Positions 28,801 through 28,979 of a DNA stretch of 28,979 nt are shown here, one piece after another (the first letter of the stretch is position 1; each line of letters starts with the position of its first letter). A program made the translations under genes and the position numbers. The DNA is from Perkinsus olseni (lineage: Eukaryota > Perkinsozoa > Perkinsida): NCBI GenBank assembly GCA_013115125.1, contig JABANN010000438.1, positions 1 to 28,979 on the forward strand, given 5' to 3'. A model generated the notes under the pieces. It did no database searches, was not told the origin of the DNA, and saw only the letters and a list, made by a program, of their open reading frames with translations.

Positions 28801-28979
28801 TGTTGCAACTCGTTGCTGAAACTTGGAAACTTGCAATACTTTCGATGCTAGCAGCACGCATAAACATAGGAAGAATAGAGAGAAGAAGTCTTGTTCCATC
28901 TCCGAGGGGCACCAGCAGATTCTCAAGGCTAATGGTAAATAGTCAAGGCGGGAAATCTCGCTCGCCCTGCGCAGAGTTT

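Noticed and set aside
1-28979. CRISPR arrays, bacterial operons or phage genes
   Set aside because: Spliceosomal introns, eukaryotic tRNA and protein types throughout; the only short-period direct repeats are microsatellites and the tRNA array.

Overview
The window is from a eukaryote with compact, intron-bearing nuclear genes. Almost every intron that can be fixed is 37-77 nt long, starts GT and ends in a pyrimidine-rich (T)TCAG/CTCAG acceptor. Coding third positions favour C/G, and secreted proteins belong to tandem, lineage-specific cysteine-rich families. Together with an axonemal dynein tail and an EAG/KAT-type K+ channel this suggests a flagellated alveolate; a Perkinsus-like perkinsozoan is my best guess (an impression of gene style, not proven by a marker gene).

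Layout. 1-820: tandem array of tRNA-Gly(CCC) genes on the minus strand, period about 170 bp, decaying into a relic at one end. 1705-3804: dynein heavy chain tail, lacking both its first exon and the motor. 4150-6207 (minus): voltage-gated K+ channel with C-linker and degenerate cyclic-nucleotide-binding domain. 6208-8060: no convincing gene. 8061-8957: secreted Cu/Zn superoxide dismutase (SOD) A, with altered active site. 8958-10554: non-coding with microsatellites. 10555-12672 (minus): multi-exon coiled-coil protein. 12778-14616 (minus): BCS1-type AAA ATPase. 14617-17401: mostly non-coding, one weak two-exon candidate. 17402-18310: SOD B, intact. 18925-18980: two abutting perfect hairpins. 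19579-24152: four tandem paralogous secreted cysteine-rich genes of a family I do not recognise. 24312-28800: a segmentally duplicated tract holding SOD C (25657-26520), exon-fragment pseudogenes of the secreted family, and two copies of an ~860-bp dispersed repeat.

The main result is that the three SODs and the four unknown secreted proteins start with the same eight-cysteine N-terminal module (C-x3-C-x5-C-x6-8-C-x8-11-C-x2-L, then C-x6-8-C-x7-C). The module is cut by a phase-2 intron in the same Leu codon in all seven genes. Reconstructed coding lengths are exact multiples of three in all seven. The module therefore looks like a mobile or ancestral secretory/targeting cassette that has been joined to a Cu/Zn-SOD domain in one lineage and to a fast-evolving, partly hyper-glycosylated extracellular domain in the other. 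All seven lie on the plus strand within 18.5 kb, which points to a locus for extracellular or host-interface proteins.
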